Positions 60,411 through 64,000 of a stretch of DNA of 64,000 nt are shown here, piece by piece. Each line of letters opens with the position of its first letter. The first letter of the stretch is position 1. The position numbers were made by a program, and so were the translations under genes. Source of the stretch: Dryomyza anilis (lineage: Eukaryota > Arthropoda > Insecta > Diptera > Dryomyzidae); the NCBI GenBank assembly GCA_951804985.1, contig OX638131.1, positions 107,280,464 through 107,344,463 of the forward strand. Reading direction: 5' to 3'. The notes under the pieces were generated by a model. It was not told the DNA's origin. It saw only the letters and a list, made by a program, of their open reading frames with translations, and searched no databases.

Positions 60411-60740
60411 TCTGTTTGTATTATTAGTTTTTCATATTTAATTCTTCTGCATATCATCTTCATATCTGCTTGCTTTTCAAGTTATTCTTCAGTTCTTTTT
60501 CAGTACTTTTTCATTTTTTAAAGTTATTCTTCAGTTCTTCTTTATTTCTTATCCAATTCTTCTTCAACTTTCTTTAGTTATTTTAAGTTCTTCTTCAATT
60601 CTTCTTCAGTTCTTCTTCAATTCTTATTCAGTACTTCTTCAATTCGTCTTGATTTATTCTTATGTTCTACTTCAGTTTGTCTATTGTTCTTCTTCAGATC
60701 TTCTGTAGTTCTTTTTTAGTTCTTCTTCAATTCTTATTCA
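60411..60740 (+). repeat. Degenerate TTCTTCTTCA-type array
   Basis: Pyrimidine-rich repetition of AGTTCTTCTTCAATTCTTC words with period near 12 bp, best at 60,590-60,650. Confidence 0.8.
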
Positions 60741-60741
60741 T

Positions 60742-61281
60742 TATACAACACACTAAGAGTGAAAGGGTATATTCAGTTTGGTACGCCGTTTGTAAGACCC
60801 TGAAAAAAGCATCTCCGGTATGGAAAAGTATATATATTCCTGATCAGCATGACCTCCTGAGTCGATTTAGCGATGTCCGTCTGTCTGTCCTACTGTTTGT
60901 CTGTTGAAATCACGATTACAGAAAAAGTTGAAGAGCTAGAGCAATAAAACTTTAGATTTAGATTACTTATATATCTAAGCTGTCTTGGCATGATCGGTCT
61001 ATTGTGACCTGAGAACCGACCACTTATGTTCACATACCTCATATAAAATTTACATCTACTAATCAATTTTACTGCATACGTGTTTAGGTAAACTTTTTTG
61101 GTCATATATATATTGACATTATGCTCAAATACATGAAAATAATGTTTTCCCACGAAACGACTTGTGGTTCCCAAAAAAAAATTAAAATTCGGTACACCTA
61201 CCCATTTGTAAATATGGGTATCAAATGAAAGAAAATTCTTCAGGGATGGAAAGTTTGTAGTTATTTTCAAGATTCGTATTT
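60742..61281 (+). mobile_element. DINE-like element, second subfamily, copy f
   Basis: The plus-strand relative of the element at 50,288-50,980. It has CACTAAGAGTGAAAGGGTAT, ACGCCGTTTGTAAGACCC, TATATATTCCTGATCAGCAT, GAGTCGATTTAGCGATGTCC and a GTCTGTCTGTCC run, then a middle that matches base for base over long stretches (for example CACCTACCCATTTGTAAATA). It loses similarity after ATTTTCAAGATTCG, so the right end with the inverted repeat is missing. Confidence 0.82.
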
Positions 61282-61429
61282 TATGTCTTTTATGATTTTG
61301 CCAAAATAACCAAAAATCATCATTTTAAATTTCATAAATTTTGATAATCTACCATAAGCAATCCACAAAATTTCCATTTAGCTGTGTGTTTGCCGGAAAT
61401 ATTTCTGAAAAATTTTAGATTTTTTTAAA

Positions 61430-61990
61430 TTTAAATCATATTGGGTACGGGCTGAAAATGGGTAACTTTATATACAAACTTAGCCATTGTCTGTATCAAA
61501 ATCTTCCAATTAAATATTTCTGAAATGCCAAGTTTTTTAAGTTTTTCTATAATATTTGGGGAACACATACAGATAAATGGAATTATGGGAGAATTGTATA
61601 ATAGAATACCAAATTTGGTGGAATTGTAAGCCAGATTTTCGGCATTTTTGTGACTTGGCATAAAATATGCAGCTTTTGATACAAACTTCGTCTTTGTCTG
61701 CTTAAAATCATCCGAAAAGCTATTACTAAACTAGCCGAGACAAAATTTATGAAATTTGTCTGAAATATTTCCAGCATATTCCAGAAAACGAAGTTTGATG
61801 TATAGCAGATTATCAATTATTATAAAATTTCAAAGGCTGATTACCGGCATATTTTGAAAACGAACTGAAAACAGACATCTTTTAATAAAAACTCTGCAGA
61901 CAATGCTTAAATACTTTCAGGAAAAGGTTTCTAAACTGTATTGGCCATGCCAAACATTTTGTCTGGGGTAGGGTTTTTGATGTAAAATGT
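61430..61990 (+). repeat. Degenerate 206-bp tandem repeat
   Basis: Words recur at a spacing of about 206 bp: ACAAACTTAGCCATTGTCTG (61,474) against ACAAACTTCGTCTTTGTCTG (61,681) and a weaker third near 61,886; TTTCGGCATTTT (61,637) against TACCGGCATATT (61,843). This makes roughly 2.5 much-diverged units. The minus-strand frames here are chance. Confidence 0.55.
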
Positions 61991-63689
61991 GCCTGATAAG
62001 TGCGTGAAATTTTAAATGGAAACTGATTAAGCAGGCTCAATCGAAATCCATCAATAATATTGAAAAGTGGAAAGCTTCGGAAAAACTTTTTTATTGTTAT
62101 TTTGTTTTAAACAGTGAACTAATTAAACTTTATTATGATCGGTAACTGATTATTTTTTTAACCTTCCCATGACTTCTCTAATAGAGAAGTTATCAAACCT
62201 TTTTAAACTTGTACATATTTTAAACCGATCAAATTTAAATCAATTCCTTCCTATTTAAATCATCATTAATCTTTCAACTATTTGTCATTATAACTAATAA
62301 ATCTTCAAAGGCAAGCTTAATACTTAACAGCACTTAATTGCAGAGAAACAGACCTCCGGTAAATGTTGAAAAGAAAAAAAAATGGAAAAATAAAAAATTC
62401 ATAACTATCAGTTTAGGCCAAGCACAACCAGTACAATTAATGTTTGACCGCAGGCCAGACAAATCATCCAACGCATTTAGCACCACGCATGCATTTGAAT
62501 TGAAATTAAAAAAAAAACAAGAAGACAAAAAAGAAGAGGTGGAACATAAGGTCTTTTCAATTATGCAGTGCAGTCTCTAAATGTTATAATTTAAAATTCT
62601 AAATGTTTAAAGCAAAAACAGCAAAAAAATTGGCATAACGACGCCTTCGACAATAAAACAACGTCTGGTATCAACTATTACTGAAGGCAAGTCGGCATTA
62701 ATTGAAGCTTGCTGTTGTAAAATAATGTGACCAGACTAATTTAGCACAGACACCCACCAATCAGCTGTTAATGTTGCTGATGATGTACAGTAGTGGACAA
62801 AAGTCGTTTGGCGAACGCAAGCAAGCGCCATGACACGCTTTTGTTGCATATTTAATTTTTTTTATCATTTTATTTAAAATTTTAAAATTCAAAACGGAAA
62901 TAGAAATTAGTGTAGGTTTAGTATTACAGGTTGTTTATAAATTTTATAAAGTTCTTTAATGAGTTTTAATTATTGAATTTTAGATTTATATAAATTCGCT
63001 AGAATTCTCAACGGAAGCCCTCCCAAAGACAGACACTTTTCTGTTGCAAAAATACCACACTTTGTCCTCAATACTATGACTGATCGATGCTTTGATCTTG
63101 AGGCGGTTTTGTTCTCGGTTTGCAGACATTTCAAAGAAATTATGTCAGTCCATAATAAGTCGCCGCAAATGCCTATGGCTTAAAAGAAGCCAATAAAAAT
63201 TATAAATGGTAAAAGAAAAAAATATAAGTACAATAAAAATTACGTTCAGAAGTGATCTTCAGCAACTAATAAGTACAAGGTACAAGTTCAAGCATATTTT
63301 TTATCTTTTATATATTGGAATTTCTTCTTGTGCTGCTTTCGAGCGGAAGTTTTTTGTATCCCCCCACTTGATGTTGATCAATTGATGATCAGTCATTTAT
63401 ATGAAGAATTGTCACTTCAACTGCTGAATGTTTTAATGACTTTGATAGGAAGCGCTTCCAGAAATGATTATACGAGTGACAGAGAGAGAGAGAAAGACAG
63501 AGCGAAGGAAAGAGCGAAAGAATAAAAAGCAAAGTGTGTATTGTCGATCGACAGACACATCATTTTTGGTTCAGAATGCATTGATCGTGAATTGACTTAA
63601 CCGCATTTTTCATGATTCATTGACACTGCATTTTAGAGATATTTTCTTGAAAGCTGTACTGCAAGAACAAACAAAAAAATTTCAAAAAA
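61991..63689. other. Unique-looking DNA with a GAGA-rich tract
   Basis: No gene is recognised. An 80-codon plus frame (62,338-62,580) is Lys-rich at both ends and has no known motif. At 63,478-63,522 a purine tract GACAGAGAGAGAGAAAGAC followed by AGAGCGAAGG words offers GAGA-factor-type sites, followed by TTGTCGATCGACAG, a short palindrome. A regulatory role is possible but unproven. Confidence 0.3.
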
Positions 63690-64000
63690 CATTCCAAATT
63701 AAATTTGTCACTCAAAATTCAATTTTTCACTTAAAAAAAACAATTTTCCACTAAAATTCAATATTTAACTAAAAATTCAATGAATCAAATTTTTTCACAA
63801 AAATTCAATGGTTCATTAAAAATTCAATTTTTCACTAAAAAAAATCAATTTTTCACTAAAAATTAAATTTTTCACAAATAATACAATTTTTTATTAAGAA
63901 TTCAATTTTTCACTAAAAATTCAATTTTTCACAAAAAATTCAATTTTTCACTAAAAAATCAATTATTCACTAAAAATTCAATTTTTCACTAAAAATTCAA
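63690..64000 (-). repeat. 19-bp minisatellite array 5, cut by window end
   Basis: Start of another minus-orientation array of the 19-bp unit (AATTTTTCACTAAAAATTC on the plus strand). The first units are degenerate, and the array becomes regular towards 64,000, where it leaves the window. Confidence 0.93.

Overview
This window reads as AT-rich, non-coding DNA from a fly genome, most likely a higher dipteran (Brachycera). The basis is repeat content. Several copies of a DINE-1/INE-1-like element carry the block found in dipteran mini-me repeats: a short TA run, CTTGATCAGCATCAC, a GAGTCNRTTTAGC block, then GTCY repeats. There are also tRNA-derived SINEs and long simple and minisatellite arrays. 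I found no complete protein-coding gene, no rRNA and no convincing functional tRNA. The long open frames nearly all fall in tandem repeats that lack stop codons. The only recognisable protein remnants are the end of a non-LTR retrotransposon polymerase (about 45.3-45.95 kb) and the first residues of a transposase-like protein inside a hairpin element (16.6 and 37.5 kb). The window is probably intergenic or lies in a very large intron.

Layout. 0-6 kb: a CGATA-rich MITE (409-789), two arrays of a 19-bp hairpin minisatellite (1.0-2.2 and 3.7-5.6 kb), and between them a GC-richer stretch with a possible TATA promoter. 7-10 kb: a TA-flanked MITE carrying a CTCF-like motif, and a minus-strand element with a 15-bp minisatellite. 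12.5-14.4 kb: a TAAA microsatellite and a 10-bp array with a 250-bp higher-order repeat. 16-22 kb: a hairpin element, a tRNA-derived SINE, a 262-bp MITE and an 82-bp tandem repeat. 24-27 kb: a second 15-bp-minisatellite element, a DINE-like element and a T-rich 12-bp array. 28-33 kb: two more 19-bp arrays in opposite orientations. 33.8-38.9 kb: a second SINE family, a foldback element, the second hairpin copy and a decayed local duplication. 40.8-43.4 kb: 2.57 kb of nearly perfect 8-bp satellite. 45-48 kb: a nest of insertions (SINE inside LINE; a GGAACC repeat and a DINE-like element inside a degenerate array). 48.3-64 kb: a foldback element with long inverted ends, four more DINE-like copies, a second foldback element with two hairpins, second copies of the CGATA and GGAACC repeats, a 206-bp degenerate tandem repeat, and the start of a fifth 19-bp array.

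The most unusual signal is in the hairpin elements. In two unrelated families, copies agree in their arms and flanks but carry the loop in opposite orientations, as if the loop flips by recombination or replication between the arms. Other notable points are the hairpin-shaped 19-bp minisatellite used in both orientations, higher-order structure in several arrays, and MITEs that carry insulator-type motifs. All calls come from reading the sequence by eye; no database search was run.
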